Below, piece by piece: positions 43,951 through 55,107 of a stretch of DNA of 64,000 nucleotides (position 1 is its first letter; each line of letters starts with the position of its first letter). The DNA lies in the NCBI GenBank assembly GCA_015179045.1, contig WHUZ01000004.1:992001-1056000 (forward strand), in the 5' to 3' direction. Both the position numbers and the translations under genes were made by a program. This DNA comes from Kalaharituber pfeilii (taxonomy: Eukaryota; Ascomycota; Pezizomycetes; Pezizales; Pezizaceae). Under the pieces are notes generated by a model that was not told where the DNA came from, ran no database searches, and saw nothing but the letters and a program-made list of their open reading frames with translations.

Positions 43951-46140
43951 ATTTTTTATTTATGTATCATTACTCGCGTGCCGCCTTTGAGGCTCTGGCG
44001 GGGCTAAGTAAGTACATAGGGATAAATAGGGAGATAAAGGGAAATGAAAATAAAAATCAGATCGAGTTATGTAAAAGTAAAGTAATGGTCCATGAATTAA
44101 CGTCCCGCCCAATCCAGAAGTTCCTTCAAGGTGTCTTTATCCTTGTCCTTCCCCTCTCCTTTCGGGGGCTGTAGCAAGTCGTTTTCCCCTCCGGGGCATT
44201 TCGTCCTCCAAACCTTGCACCGGCCGAGCACGTGTGTTATAGTCTCCCCTTCCTCCCTGCACCACCGCCATTCTGCGTCGTCCGTCTTGCCCAGTTCAAG
44301 TCTTAGTCCTTTGCCACCCAGTATGCCGGCTAGGGTCGATACCCTGTGTCCCAGTCGCTGTAGAGATCTGTAGTTGATTTCCAGCCTGTTCCTTTCCGCG
44401 GCCTTCAGGCTCTTGCTTGCTGGCGCATGCCCGCTTCGATGACTATCTCGTCTTGGTACTGTAGGAAGGCGCCGATTTTAGCTGCTTTGTATGCTTCCGT
44501 GTTTCCCTTGACTCCTTTGTGCCCTTTCACCCACATCACGGCTACGTCTCGATCGCCCTCTCAGTTCTCGCCTCCCAGTGTTCTCTTACTAGTTGTGCTG
44601 CCCCTCCGTGTGTGGGTTTGCCCTCCGCGATTCTTCTGAATTTGGATATTGCGGTTTTGGAGTCAGTGACTATTAGGATCTCTCCGTCCTGAGAGTCCAG
44701 TGCCTCGCCGACCGCTATCAGTTCCGCGTCGTTGACTGTGGCTCGTGTGCCCAGGTACAGCGATTTCGAGGCCCGCGGTGAAACGTGCCAGCTCCGGCCC
44801 TTCCTTCGATCTGGCTGCCGTCCGTGTAGATGCCCACCCAGCCCTCGTCCTCGGCGGCGGCTGTGGCTCTCTCCCATTCTTTCTTCTCGGAGTCCCTACG
44901 GAGGGCGGGGAGTGTGACCAAGGGTAGCGGTGTCCGGTTGTTTAGGGTGCCTCTCTCAGGTATGTATGCTCTTGTTCTGCCTCGTTTAGTCGTTCGGTTC
45001 TGAACCTCAGCGTCCTGGCTTCTACCCTCGTGCACTCCCTTCCATGAAAGCCTGTACTGATTCCAGGTTGGCTAATCCCTTGTCCCTACATGTGCCCCAT
45101 GGTGCGCCGGTAATCTCCCGTGCTACTGTGTACTGCCATTTTTCTAGATCCCTGCTCTTGGTCACTTCGGGGGCCCCGTGCGTAGTCCTTCCATGCCCAG
45201 CAACCCCAAGTGGTGTAAGAGGACAGATAGTATAGATCACTACCGCCTGTGAGAGACCGGGAGAGTGAGAGCTGGCGGAACGAACGTACAACTGATAGTG
45301 CGAGCGGGTGCGAGAGAAGATTGCTTGATTGATTGATGATTTCTAGCTAACGCTCCGTAACCATACAAATATATAACCCATACATCCCATCACGTGCCAC
45401 CGCATGCCAAGCTTCCCTCTCTTATGCGCACATCCTCATTATGTCAGCGTCCCCACAGTGGCTATGTTCCGGGCGATGCTGGTCTACGCTAGTCGGGTCA
45501 GTCTCGATGCCACTCTCCAGGCGGCCTTGCCGAGTTGTAGCCTTTTTTGGTGATGATGATGGTGAAATTTCATCTCCCAGTATGTAGAGCCCCGTGAGCC
45601 GATACGTTGGGCGTTGGATCCCTACGATCAGGGTTTCCGATTTGTTGGGGTCGATCTCGTATCCCTCCTTAGCCGCTTCCGCCGTCAGGGCTTCACGGTG
45701 TGCTTTGATGGCCTGGCGCTATTTCGGTAGGGACTTGTTCGATAGTACGCAGTGGAAGTCGTCTACGTATGACCTTGCGTATGCGTATGCCCTCTGGTCC
45801 GCTTTCTTTGCCACTGGCGCTACGCCTATCAGGAACAGTATCGGGGATAGCGGGGAGCCTTGTGGTGTGCCGTCCGTCATCCTGCCTGTCGCTCGCTTTT
45901 GTCCATCCCATATTAGGTTGAAATCGTTAGGCATCAGGAATGATTCCATGAAGGCTGCCAGGTTGGCGTTGGTGTCTATGAGAACTTGGGCGTGACCCAT
46001 TGCAAGTATCCCTTCTGGTAGCGGGCGACTTAGCTTCTTGCTAACCAACTCCTTCTAGTCCTCTACCCCTCCTGGCATCAACCTACCTATAAAAGGTAAG
46101 TGCCTTGCGTTTATCCTACTTTGTGCCCTACCCCCGTCGA
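43951..46140 (-). mobile_element. LINE-A copy: RT (partial), RNase H, C-terminus, tail A
   Basis: The longest LINE copy here. Read from about 46140 leftwards: RT motifs TDGTPQGSPLSPILFLIGVA and YVDDFHCVL (46048-45719, the conserved catalytic DD), a linker, RNase H (GWVGIYTDGSQIEGRAGAGT with its Asp; LIVTDSKTAISKF), degraded C-terminal domain and tail A (43965-44000) with inner stem GCCT/AGGC. Frameshifts and stops separate the domains, so it is inactive. The 5' half, with ORF1, endonuclease and the first RT motifs, is missing. RNase H downstream of RT supports a Tad-like assignment. Confidence 0.85.
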
Positions 46141-46309
46141 TGCCCGTGCCTAACCCTTCCAGCTCTTCCGGCCTTTGCGCACGCAACGCCCCTATCTCGC
46201 CCTCTTCCTGCAGCTACCAATTCATATATTTCCCCCAAGTCGTCATAACGCTTTCCGATGCCAGATCCCCGTGCGATTGATGAGGCAAAGTCACCCATCA
46301 CTGACGCGA

Positions 46310-46368
46310 CTCTTTTTTTTTCTTATAATATCACGTAATCCCGCTTGCAGCTGTTCACCTAGCAGGGC
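46310..46368 (-). mobile_element. Mini-retroposon, tail B
   Basis: Flanked by CACTGACGCGA at 46299-46309 and 46369-46379. It contains a short T-run, ATATCACGTAATCCCGC and a hairpin ending TAGCAGGGC. Confidence 0.92.
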
Positions 46369-46379
46369 CACTGACGCGA

Positions 46380-47191
46380 ATCTTTTGCCGAACCCGAACC
46401 CGGCGATCACGCCCTACTGCGGTTCCTTTCGTGGTTGGCTGGCATTGAACAGAATGTTACCGTCGGAGTTCATAGATGTCTTTTGGAAGTGTCCCGTGCG
46501 GCAGGTTATTACCACGAAGGATAGTTTCGGGTAGCGAGGGTTCAGGGTAATGGTCAGGAAGTTCTGGGACTGCGGTGCATTGGATGACTGTGGTATAATA
46601 GATGATGGTGGTGCGACAGATGGTTGGGATGCGGTAGAGGGTATCGGAGTGCAGAATAAGTGCGAATCATTAGAATTGACCGTAGGCCAGTTCCCCGCCC
46701 TCCTACTTATCATGCAGCAGCTTGGTTTGGGCGTGATCGATGCGATTGTGCTACCGTCGAATGTTGTAGTGAAATACGTAGCAGCGAATTTAAAGTGAAG
46801 TGAAATAGAATATACCTATATAGAGTTAGCATTGTAAGGTTACGAATAATTGCGTTAGGTACCCAACTCGATTGCAATTTGGATCAACCGCTACGTCGGG
46901 CGTCTTTTTTTTTTTTTTTTTTTTTTTTTTTCACGTGACCCCGCGTGCAGCTGTCCGCCATGGCAGGGCCCCTGGGTCTAAACCCTCAGAGCCGTCGAGC
47001 ATCAGTTCTGGAGCGTCCATGTCAAGGGGAGTATCCGTGACAATTAAGTTACGAATTGTTCTCGTAAACTGATTTTTGGACATAGGACCTGGAGGTTCCA
47101 TTGCAAATAGAGAGTTGAGGAGCATAGAAACGTAGGAGGATGGATCGTAGAGAGGTGAAGGTTGCCGAATTGTAGGATCGGGTGATGTCAT
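46380..47191 (-). other. Possible small gene broken by retroposons
   Basis: On the minus strand a frame opens with MTSPDPTIRQPSPLYDPSSY at 47191 and is cut by a tail-B insertion at 46905-46971. A second frame (KFAATYFTTTFDGSTIASIT, through NFLTITLNPRYPKLSFVVIT) occupies 46797-46414. The two could be parts of one gene or unrelated. No domain is recognised. Confidence 0.3.
46905..46971 (-). mobile_element. Mini-retroposon, tail B
   Basis: A T26 run, TCACGTGACCCCGCG and a hairpin ending GCCATGGCAGGGC. The 5' boundary coincides with that of other B copies, but I could not find a matching duplication. Confidence 0.78.
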
Positions 47192-47464
47192 TGCGATGTC
47201 ACAGTAACGATGTCAAAGTAAGCTGGAGTGAAATGAAGTGAGCGATTGCAACGTTAACGAAAAATACGATGTATAAAACTAGTAAGGTCGTAAAATTCTT
47301 AGAGATCAAGAGATCTTGGATCCCCTCTTCTTATACACCCTGTAGCTGTTCTGACGTTTATTTTCTACCTATCCCGTTATACAACATACTCAATCCTATA
47401 TGACGTTTTATTGCGCAAAGATCTACGCAGATCCTGTTTGACCATGTGACGATTCCTGTGACAT

Positions 47465-47890
47465 AAGACAAGAATACAAAGCCCTCCGAGCCATCGAAAG
47501 GAACCAAGCGGACCTTAACTACAAACCAACGAAACTGGTAGATAGGAGACGATACCTTTCAACATTGGCAGGGATTCTCAGCAACAAGGGGCTGAAGGAA
47601 TGGAGACACAAAATTGGGAAGACCGAGTCGCCGGAATGCCGATGGTGCGGAAGAGTCCTGGAAAATTGGGAACACTTACGGAAAGATTGCACCGTTTGGG
47701 GGAAAAAATGGGGAGAAGCGGAAGGTATAAGACAGTTAGACAAGGAAAAGAACTTGGCGGAGATTCTCGAGTGGGCAGGGAAGGAGTAAGGGTTTCTACA
47801 TACATTTTCTACTTTCCTATTCTATGTACTTAAACATCGCCATAGCCCATAGGGCGGCATGCGATTAATGAAATAAAAAAAAAAAAAAAA
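47465..47890 (+). mobile_element. LINE-A 3' end (ORF2 C-terminus)
   Basis: A 426-bp insertion flanked by the 14-bp duplication GATTCCTGTGACAT at 47451-47464 and 47891-47904. It encodes the ORF2 end with the knuckle CRWCGRVLENWEHLRKDC and finishes EILEWAGKE (stop 47787-47789), then tail A with outer stem ATCGC/GCGAT and poly(A). Confidence 0.95.
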
Positions 47891-47904
47891 GATTCCTGTG
47901 ACAT

Positions 47905-48264
47905 CCACGGTGTCAGTGTATGCTTCCAGTCACGTGATTGCGCTACCGCGTTGCTGGCTAGCGATTGATCAAGCCACATTGTTCCCTGTCAGTCTATGTA
48001 CTGTTTGGGTAAACTCTACCATATGTGATGGCACAACTCCTCCGAAGTGCATCCATGTTACAGCTTTCTCGGATGGAGTAGTAAATTTGGTAGCAACAGT
48101 TAACAATGCCAGAGTCTTGAGGACTCCGTCCTCCTAGGAACACCTATAGTCCTCGTAAGCTCTTCGTATATTCTCTATCTCCAGGACCTGCCTGACATTG
48201 ACCCTCAACCCCCCTGCTGTAACATGACGTTGATGCTCGGACGCTCTCTTACATGTCTGCTAAC
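47905..48264. other. Unassigned sequence with a recurring CTVWVNST motif
   Basis: A frame at 47898-48137 contains LCTVWVNSTICDG; a similar LPCTVWINSTSYVV occurs at 15.72-15.79 kb. The shared segment suggests an uncharacterised repeat or protein family. Confidence 0.35.
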
Positions 48265-48274
48265 TGTACTCTAC

Positions 48275-48319
48275 ACCTCGCCATAGCCCATAGGGCAGCA
48301 TGCGAGTAAAAAAAAAAAG
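48275..48319 (+). mobile_element. Mini-retroposon, tail A, 45 nt
   Basis: Flanked by CTGTACTCTAC at 48264-48274 and 48320-48330. It contains ACCTCGCCATAGCCC, ATA loop, GGGCAGCATGCGAGTA and A11. Confidence 0.95.
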
Positions 48320-48639
48320 CTGTACTCTACTAGTAATGTCATTCCGTCTCAACCCTCATTGGCATATGCATATACGTGCCACCCTACTCGTATATCATTT
48401 CTGTATCGTGGGGACCTACTGCAGCGCGTGGTTGACTAACCCCTTCGTCACAGCCATGCTCACGCGTCTTTCCAAGAGGATCTTGATCTTCGGTAGGTCT
48501 CTCGGATATTTCGGCCCTCCCACCCCACCCAGCATTAAGAAGGGAGACCCACTTACCTGTCCCAAAGGAAAGACCACTAACATCCAGGGCCACTTCCACT
48601 GTGAAGAGCAAGCCCCTTTTACCAACTAGACCTAACTAC

Positions 48640-48814
48640 GACCTGCCACTTCAGCAATAGTCGTTCACGGAATAGCAGTAACCAAGAGACTGGCGAATGT
48701 TCGGAAGTGTTAGAGGAAGCGCGCTGCCAATATGACTATACAGTTGCCTTATCTCGTCATAGCCCCCAGGGCGGTACATGAGTTATGATTTTGGGAAAAA
48801 AAAAAAAAAAAAGA
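48640..48814 (+). mobile_element. LINE-A remnant, ORF1 piece close to tail A
   Basis: A short ORF1 piece (SAIVVHGIAVTKRLANVRK) is followed only about 50 nt later by a variant tail A (CTCGTCATAGCCC, GGGCGGTACATGAG, outer stem CTCGT/ATGAG with a G-U pair) and poly(A). Most of ORF1's end is deleted. Confidence 0.7.
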
Positions 48815-49330
48815 CTGTAAATTTACATCTGATCACTTGAAGCTTGATATATGGTCACTGTTGGCGCCAAAAAAAGTGGCAAAAAGAATCTACAGCACCA
48901 AGGATTCCCACATGGTCACCCACCGTAGTACTAGCTTGGCGATCTGAAGCTTAGATATGGCAGAGCAGACGGGATGCCTCGTTTTCTTCAGTCTATGGCT
49001 AGCTCATTTCATTTAAATGATATTTCCTGAAACATGGTGGCATTTACTCGCCATTTCTATTATGTAGTGAGCTTAGCGCGAAGAAAAAGCCCATCACTGT
49101 CAATCACGTGTCTCCCCCTCTCACACTAACTATCCGCCTGACACGCGAATTAACTGAAGTAAATTTCTAGAATTATGTACTCCGTAGTAGATTTCATATA
49201 TCGTATGAAGAGTCGCCAGAAGCTCTGACTTATATACATGAATAATGATAGGCAATAAGAGGCAAAATATAGAATAAAGCTAACAATAGTGAAAGAATGA
49301 CATAGTGTATGTTCGTCTTCAAGCCACAAT
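48815..49330. other. Intergenic stretch
   Basis: No gene or repeat recognised. Confidence 0.4.
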
Positions 49331-49335
49331 ATTTA

Positions 49336-50028
49336 TGTTACAGGTGTGAGGGGCTCGGCTACGCTGGGTCCAGAGGCTAGGTGTTACGGCTAAGGGGCGT
49401 AGATACGGCGGGCCGGACCGGCTACGGAGGTGTATATACGGCGGGCCGAAATGGCTACGGAGGTGTGTAGGCTGCGGGCCGGAATGGCTACGGAGGCGTA
49501 TATACGGCGGGCCGGAAGGGCAGCTACTCGGCGTGGGGCGCGCAGCGGAGCGGAGCGGTTCACGGGCGTAATAAGGAAACGATAGGTTTCAGAGTTATAG
49601 AGAACTTAGAACACCGCTAGTGTCTTGATTCTTCTACCTATGCTATCACCAGCGCTTTTATAGACTTGAGCGCATCATACAAATGGCTAGTCGACCAAGT
49701 AAGGCAAATGACAATTCCTTATCAATGCCAATACATGTGGTAACAGGTAAACGTAACAGAAACATGCAACAATAGTACAGACGCAAGATAATGATATGTA
49801 CTAGTGCATGTGCGCATATATTAGCTTTAATACCATAAGCCGAGTGCATGCAGGGTGCATGGGTGATCCCGAGATCATACCATTAATCGACGACACACAC
49901 TTCCTTAGCACTTCCCTATTCGGGTGAAAATGAATTCCAAGCCTAACGGGTGATCAGTCCGCTCAAGCAGCATTGGTATTCAGGGTAAGTGTTCCGCGGG
50001 TCGCGTAAGTCTCACCTGAGCCGTAACA
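49336..50028 (+). mobile_element. Solo LTR, 693 bp
   Basis: Starts TGTTACAGGTGTGAGG and ends GCCGTAACA, so the termini are TG...CA with a short inverted repeat TGTTAC/GTAACA. It is flanked by the 5-bp duplication ATTTA at 49331-49335 and 50029-50033. It contains a 33-bp tandem array at 49394-49525. No internal retrotransposon sequence adjoins it. It is the full-length relative of the remnant at 1391. Confidence 0.92.
49394..49525 (+). repeat. 33-bp tandem repeat inside the solo LTR
   Basis: About four units of the GGCTACGGAGGTGT motif, the same family as 1448-1626 but with a different unit number and order of variants. Confidence 0.85.
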
Positions 50029-50033
50029 ATTTA

Positions 50034-51109
50034 CGTCAAGATATGAGCAGTAATGAAATCAATACGAATCGTAGAAATGATACAATAGGCTTTTTCGTAC
50101 CTAGCGCTTCGCCACCCAGTAGCGGATAGCAACTCGGGTGTACGCATAATTTCAACATTAACAATATAGCATTATGAGTATGTATTCACATGCATGTTAT
50201 GAATTATAGCAAGCGTGGTAGCAACTATGTATTCGCGTGCATCTCATGAAGAATAGCAAGCATGGTGGCAGCATAGTAGCATGATAAGTATGTGCTGCAT
50301 AGTGAGTACAGTACTTGAGAACATTAAGCTGGAGAGGGGTGGAAGCGGGGAGGCGGAGGGGAGCAGTGAAGGGAGAGCCGGGGGGGTAAGGAGGCAGCGC
50401 TGGAGAGCGAGCGGGAGGTGGGGGGGTGTTTATTTTATTTTATTTTTTTTTTTATATCAGTAGTCGCGTGCCGCGCTATATGGAGACTGCTTGTCTATTA
50501 TGTACTGAGCCTTCGCCACCAAAAAGTCACAGCACCATTACAAAAAAAAAGATCATTGACTCACTGCAACATCCACGCGGAAGCCATATCTTAGCAGCAG
50601 CAACGCCAGAGTCCCTATCGACTCCCGAGCGAAGCGAGTGGCGACCTCTCTCAAGTATCTCTATGATTGCATGCTGCTTTACCACAGTAGACAGCAGGGA
50701 TCTGATGGTGGTGCGGGAGAGGTAAAAAATTTTCCAAGAATATTGCCCTGGGGCAAAACTTGAAGAATAAAGTATCTTGGAATAAAAATTAGATCAAAAG
50801 ATTCAGCGCACTGAGAGCCCTGGATCTATGTAGGTTTCGCTAGGGGAAATATTTGTGGGTGCGGAGTTCTTTCCAAACGCTCGTCCTGTCGAAGTGGTTG
50901 TCGCTGTGTTGTTTTGAATTACGAAACTTGCACCTGCGGTTTGTAGAGCTTTGCCCATAGCATCACATAGCACAAAGAGGAGCCATGACAATAACTGCAG
51001 TCAAATATATACATCATTTATGAAAGAATAAATAATAGTGATTTTTTTTTTAAATTTGGACTGCATAATAGTTTTGCTCTCCATGAGGAAAACCTTTTTG
51101 TCGCTGATA
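50034..51109. other. Intergenic stretch with a truncated tail A
   Basis: At 50440-50478 a T-rich run precedes ATATCAGTAGTCGCGTGCCG, the 3' arm of the A hairpin in reverse. No duplication was found. The stretch is otherwise unassigned; purine-rich sequence lies at 50330-50430. Confidence 0.45.
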
Positions 51110-51457
51110 TGCTTAGTGTTTGCATCAGTTACAAGTACTTGTCAGTTTAACTTGTCGGTTTCTCGGTACAAGTCGGGCTTTCTTCCAAAAAAAAAAAACC
51201 GACTTGTTCAACTAGTCAGTTTTTTGGATATTGAAAAACTTGGACCGAGAAGTTAAAACAGATACAAGTTGAAAATTTTATGTTTCACCATACAAATAAT
51301 CCCTGTCCAAAGTCAGTTTTTGGCTCTATTTTCAACTTGTCGGACAAGTTTTCTCAACAAAAAAAAAAAAACCGACTTGAGCAAGTTGGTGTTGGTCCAA
51401 AGTGAAAACTTGTACCAAAAAAACCGACTTGGACCGACTTGGACCGATGCAAATACT
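51110..51457. mobile_element. hAT-like MITE with ACTTG/CAAGT subterminal repeats
   Basis: Imperfect inverted ends (TAGTGTTTGCATCAGT at the left; complement of TAGTATTTGCATCGGT at the right) enclose many CAAGTCGG and ACTTGTCGG repeats. GATATGCT adjoins the left end and CATATGCT lies six bases beyond the right end, a possible disturbed 8-bp duplication. Non-coding. Confidence 0.7.
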
Positions 51458-51720
51458 AGATCATCATATGCTCTGGTATAAAAATACATCCTTTTTGTAT
51501 GTAGTCTTCAGTAACCAAGCAGTTTCTTGCCATGCAACACCATTGACCATCGTGCTATAGTTCCTTTCTTCAATTTTTATTCATATGGACCCTGTCACCG
51601 CATGCGCTCAGATCGCTTTCACCAAGACTTTTGCTCAGTGACTCAGTGACTGTACCACTTTTCAACAGGAAGCGGTTGGAGGTATATCGTATGGCATCTT
51701 ACACTCCGAGTGATTTTTCG

Positions 51721-51777
51721 TTTTTTTTTTTTTGTTGATCACACAACCCCGCATATAGGCTACGAGCCGATGGCAGG
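51721..51777 (-). mobile_element. Tail B, variant hairpin
   Basis: A T-run, GATCACACAACCCCGC, then the arms TAGGCT and AGCC around a short loop, ending GATGGCAGG. No clear duplication. Confidence 0.75.
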
Positions 51778-52310
51778 AATATACTCGAGTATGCTATACA
51801 CCACTATCTATGATATGAGTATTTTTATCTGCTGGTAACTGGTTATCACCTGTTTCTCATTGGTAGTATTACCAACGTACAGCAGACGGAATCTGGTATG
51901 GCGAGAGGCGGTCGTCTTCACACACCAGCTCATAAATGTTGAGGATAAAATACCCGAGCTAGACCGCACGTCATACACCCCTTGTCGGAACTTTACATCC
52001 GATGCCACCTGTTGCTATCATTTTCATTTTATCGTTCGTTCCACTCATATGCATTTAGTCTCGTTGCTAGACAGTATATGAATCAATCCATTGCGCCCTG
52101 TTTACGCCACGGCGTTTTACACCTTCCTGATATGATATACTTCCCTATTCAGTTATGGTTCCCAAGTCACGTTATGCTCTGCTTTCTCATGTATATAAAC
52201 CTGCTGTTCTTGTGACTCTTAGAGCAATAGACTCAACGGTATCTCTATATCTTCCCTTCGTGATTTAACCTTCACCGTGACAAAGCAGCCCTCGCATACC
52301 CTCCCGCTCT

Positions 52311-52350
52311 CGCCCTGCCATGGCGAACAGCTGCAAGCGGAGTAACGTGA

Positions 52351-52383
<33 letters not shown>
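52311..52383 (+). mobile_element. Mini-retroposon, tail B
   Basis: Flanked by the 13-bp duplication ACCCTCCCGCTCT at 52298-52310 and 52384-52396. It contains CGCCCTGCCATGGCGAACAG, a hairpin ending GCGGAGTAACGTGAC, and a long A-run. Confidence 0.95.
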
Positions 52384-52386
<3 letters not shown>

Positions 52387-53152
52387 CTCCCGCTCTTATA
52401 GGTTATGAGCCCGGGATAGTGCAACTAACCTGCCAACTGATATCTTTCTTTCTCATATTCCACTGCGAATTTCCCAAGTCTCTCCGCCTCCCGTGGAGCT
52501 TAACTTAGCTCACCACTGTCGCCGTCGTATCAACGTCGCTTGTTGCATCAACATCTCCTTACCCCTTACGTCACAATGACAGAAGTCGCATGGTCAATTC
52601 CCAACTACCGCATCAACCGGTTCACAAGACTTGATGCTAAAGGAAGTTACCCCTCAAGGGCCAAAGTGCATCTTGAAACTGTTCAGGTTTGGGATATTGT
52701 CTCAGGCGCAGAGGAGAAACCGGATGCCGACAAACACAACAACTGGAAGCGGATGAACAACTATGTCAAAGCGCTTCTTACCGAAATGATTGATGATGCG
52801 TATCTCTACCTCATTTCCGACAATGATCTTGCTAAGAAAGCGATCGAAGACAAGTTTGACCGCAAGAATGGAACGTCAGTTTGATCCAGCAAACGCAGCT
52901 ATGGGGTCAATTGCTATTGCTATTAATGTGATTGGGGCAATCGAAACAAGTTTCAGACCAGCAGATGAAGGCGATGACCCTCAAGAAGGCATACGATTGA
53001 GCGATGGAAGAAGAGTAGTGGAAGTGGAGCGAGAACACAAGTATGGCTTTTTGGCTGATAGAGATACAATTGGTCAACAATGGAGGAACAGGCATGACCG
53101 CAAGCGTGTTCGGTTTTTCCCAACGTGCTGGCAACAAAGATTTGGAAGCATT

Positions 53153-53350
53153 CAGAGTCCGAAACCACCTGATAAATTTCTACAAAGCTATGAGATGATT
53201 GACAGACTTCGGCAGGAGAATGGAATGGAGGATGTTATTTTTCCATGCTTCCAGAGTCCGAAACCACCTGATAAACTTCTACAAAGATATGAGATGATTG
53301 ACAGACTTCGGCAGGAGAATGGAATGGAGGATGCTATTTTTCCAGGAAAA
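53153..53350 (+). repeat. 99-bp tandem duplication in coding frame
   Basis: Two adjacent 99-bp units beginning CAGAGTCCGAAACCACCTGA differ at only a few bases and encode two copies of a 33-residue segment (QSPKPPDKFLQ, MIDRLRQENGMED) in one open frame. Confidence 0.92.
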
Positions 53351-53638
53351 TATCAGTCATACAGTTGCACAAAGCATCCAAGTTGTGGAGGTCGGTAGGA
53401 ATTTTGGAAGGATTGATGACTCGTGGGTTTCCATACATTAATCCTAATCTATGGAATCCGTTGAATGGAGAAGTCAACCCGAATTGGCCAGTTAGGTCTG
53501 CTGCAACAGGAGGGATGCCATATTTAGCTCAAAGCGCAGCACTCGGATTTCATTATGGAAAAGGCGCAGCTCGTACGATCGACCACGTTCAGCAGTTCGA
53601 AGCCCTCTGGAGTCGCTTTGCACATCGCGTGAATTCAG

Positions 53639-53688
53639 CTTTTTTTTTTTTTTTTTTTATCATTGATCGCGTGCCGCCCTGGGGACTA
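53639..53688 (-). mobile_element. Mini-retroposon, tail A, within gag
   Basis: A 50-nt insertion flanked by GTGAATTCAG at 53629-53638 and 53689-53698: a T-run, ATCATTGATCGCGTGCCGCC and a shortened hairpin. Removing it together with one duplication restores a continuous gag frame (HRVNSVTTRDKQ). Confidence 0.93.
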
Positions 53689-54399
53689 GTGAATTCAGTT
53701 ACTACCAGGGACAAACAGTACCTCCAAGGTCTGAAGAAGTCCTGGTCCGACGATTTCGGAAGTGCCTCATACTCATCAACTCTCTCCCTCCATCCCAATT
53801 AAAGAGATTCTTCTCTCTCGTGCTGAAACCGAATCCTACAATAGCATTCGCTCTTCTCTCATCGACTCCACGACCAACGTTCCCATCTCAGGTAGCGCCT
53901 TGATTGTGGCTGCGCCTCAGAAAAAGCAGACGAAGTCAAAGGATAATTAGAGGAACTCTTCAGCTAAGCGAAAAGGAAAAGGGAAAGGAGATGCTGGGCC
54001 GAATGAGTGCTCATGATGTAAAAGCATGACCTCAACTACATTGGGCATGTACATGTTAACTGCTCATTTGTTAAGGATTGTCAGTCAAGGATGGCTGCCT
54101 ATAAGGCTAGTCAATCTGGTACTGCTCAGCTCGCCTTTGTTCCCGCCTCCTCTGGTACCGCTCATCTCGCCGTTGGTCCTACCTCCTCTCATCTCGCCCT
54201 TCCCACTTCCTCTGCTGATCTAATTTTTATTCCCAAATACCTGACACCGCAAATTTCCCCCGAGGGTGAAATTTCGAGGAATCTTCAGCTCACCAACCTC
54301 ATTGCCACCACATCGACACACTCAGCCCCGCGCCAAGAAGCAATAGGAAACCGCCAGACCGGCGCCAAGATCCAATAAAGACATGCCGGGAGGCAGAAG

Positions 54400-55107
54400 G
54401 TTTCGGAGGGCCGACTCCCCCCGCCTCTCCCGCCCAAGTGGTACCAACTGACGACAATAATCTGGGAGGCAACAGGCTTCGGTATGGACGCCATTCTGGA
54501 CTCATTACGCCTCCAGGTCGAGAAGGGACCGGTGGGCTCTCTCGTGAGATGGACCACCGAACACGATGCCCCCCCCCTCTGCCAGAAACCTTGGGCTTCA
54601 GTACCGTCACCGCTACCCACACACCCCCGGCAGAACCCACACCCGAAAACCCCCTCACACCCGCAAAGCCAAATCCCCACCTCTGACCACTCACAATGCC
54701 AACACCACAAAGACCGGCATTGTAGTACATGGGATAGCCCTGAGAAAAGACCTCGGGAATGTCCGACGATGGATGGAGGCAGCCAACCAGGACCTAGGAA
54801 GGATCACGGGGATCCGGTGGCTAAGGAAAAAGCAGACTCTACTTGAGGAGGGAAAGAAGACAAGCTCGGTGGTGGCGTACCTGGATGAGGCGTCGGGGAG
54901 TGACAGGGTGAGACTGGGAGGAAGATGGCTCCGAGCAGAGCAGTACGACTGAGAAAGAGGCAGGAAGTGAAGGGCCCATTCCGTACTGAGCTCCACCCGC
55001 ATCATTTACTAGCACCGCGGGCACTACATGTATTTAGCCATTTATTCCTTTTCTTCTTTTAATAAAAACCTCGCCATAGCCCATAGGGCGGCGTGCGAGT
55101 ACTGATA

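Larger units (their letters stand above)
52576..54375 (+). pseudogene. Ty1/copia-like gag with internal foreign segment
   Basis: The first part (start 52576, MTEVAWSIPNYRINRFTRLD, through WKRMNNYVKALLTEMIDDAY, to about 52875) and a later part (HVQQFEALWSRFAHRVNS, YLQGLKKSWSDDFGSASYSS, EILLSRAETESYNSI; about 53580-53950) read like one copia-type gag. A degenerate CCHC knuckle follows near 54006-54060 (ECS, a stop, then GHVHVNC after a shift) and a Ser/Thr-rich spacer to a stop near 54375. Between them lies about 700 bp of unrelated coding-like sequence with a 99-bp tandem duplication. A mini-retroposon also interrupts it at 53639. Assignment rests on order and motif type. Confidence 0.6.

Noticed and set aside
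54285..54730. Long minus-strand frames as genes
   Set aside because: They are opposite-strand shadows of the LINE-A ORF1 and copia spacer.
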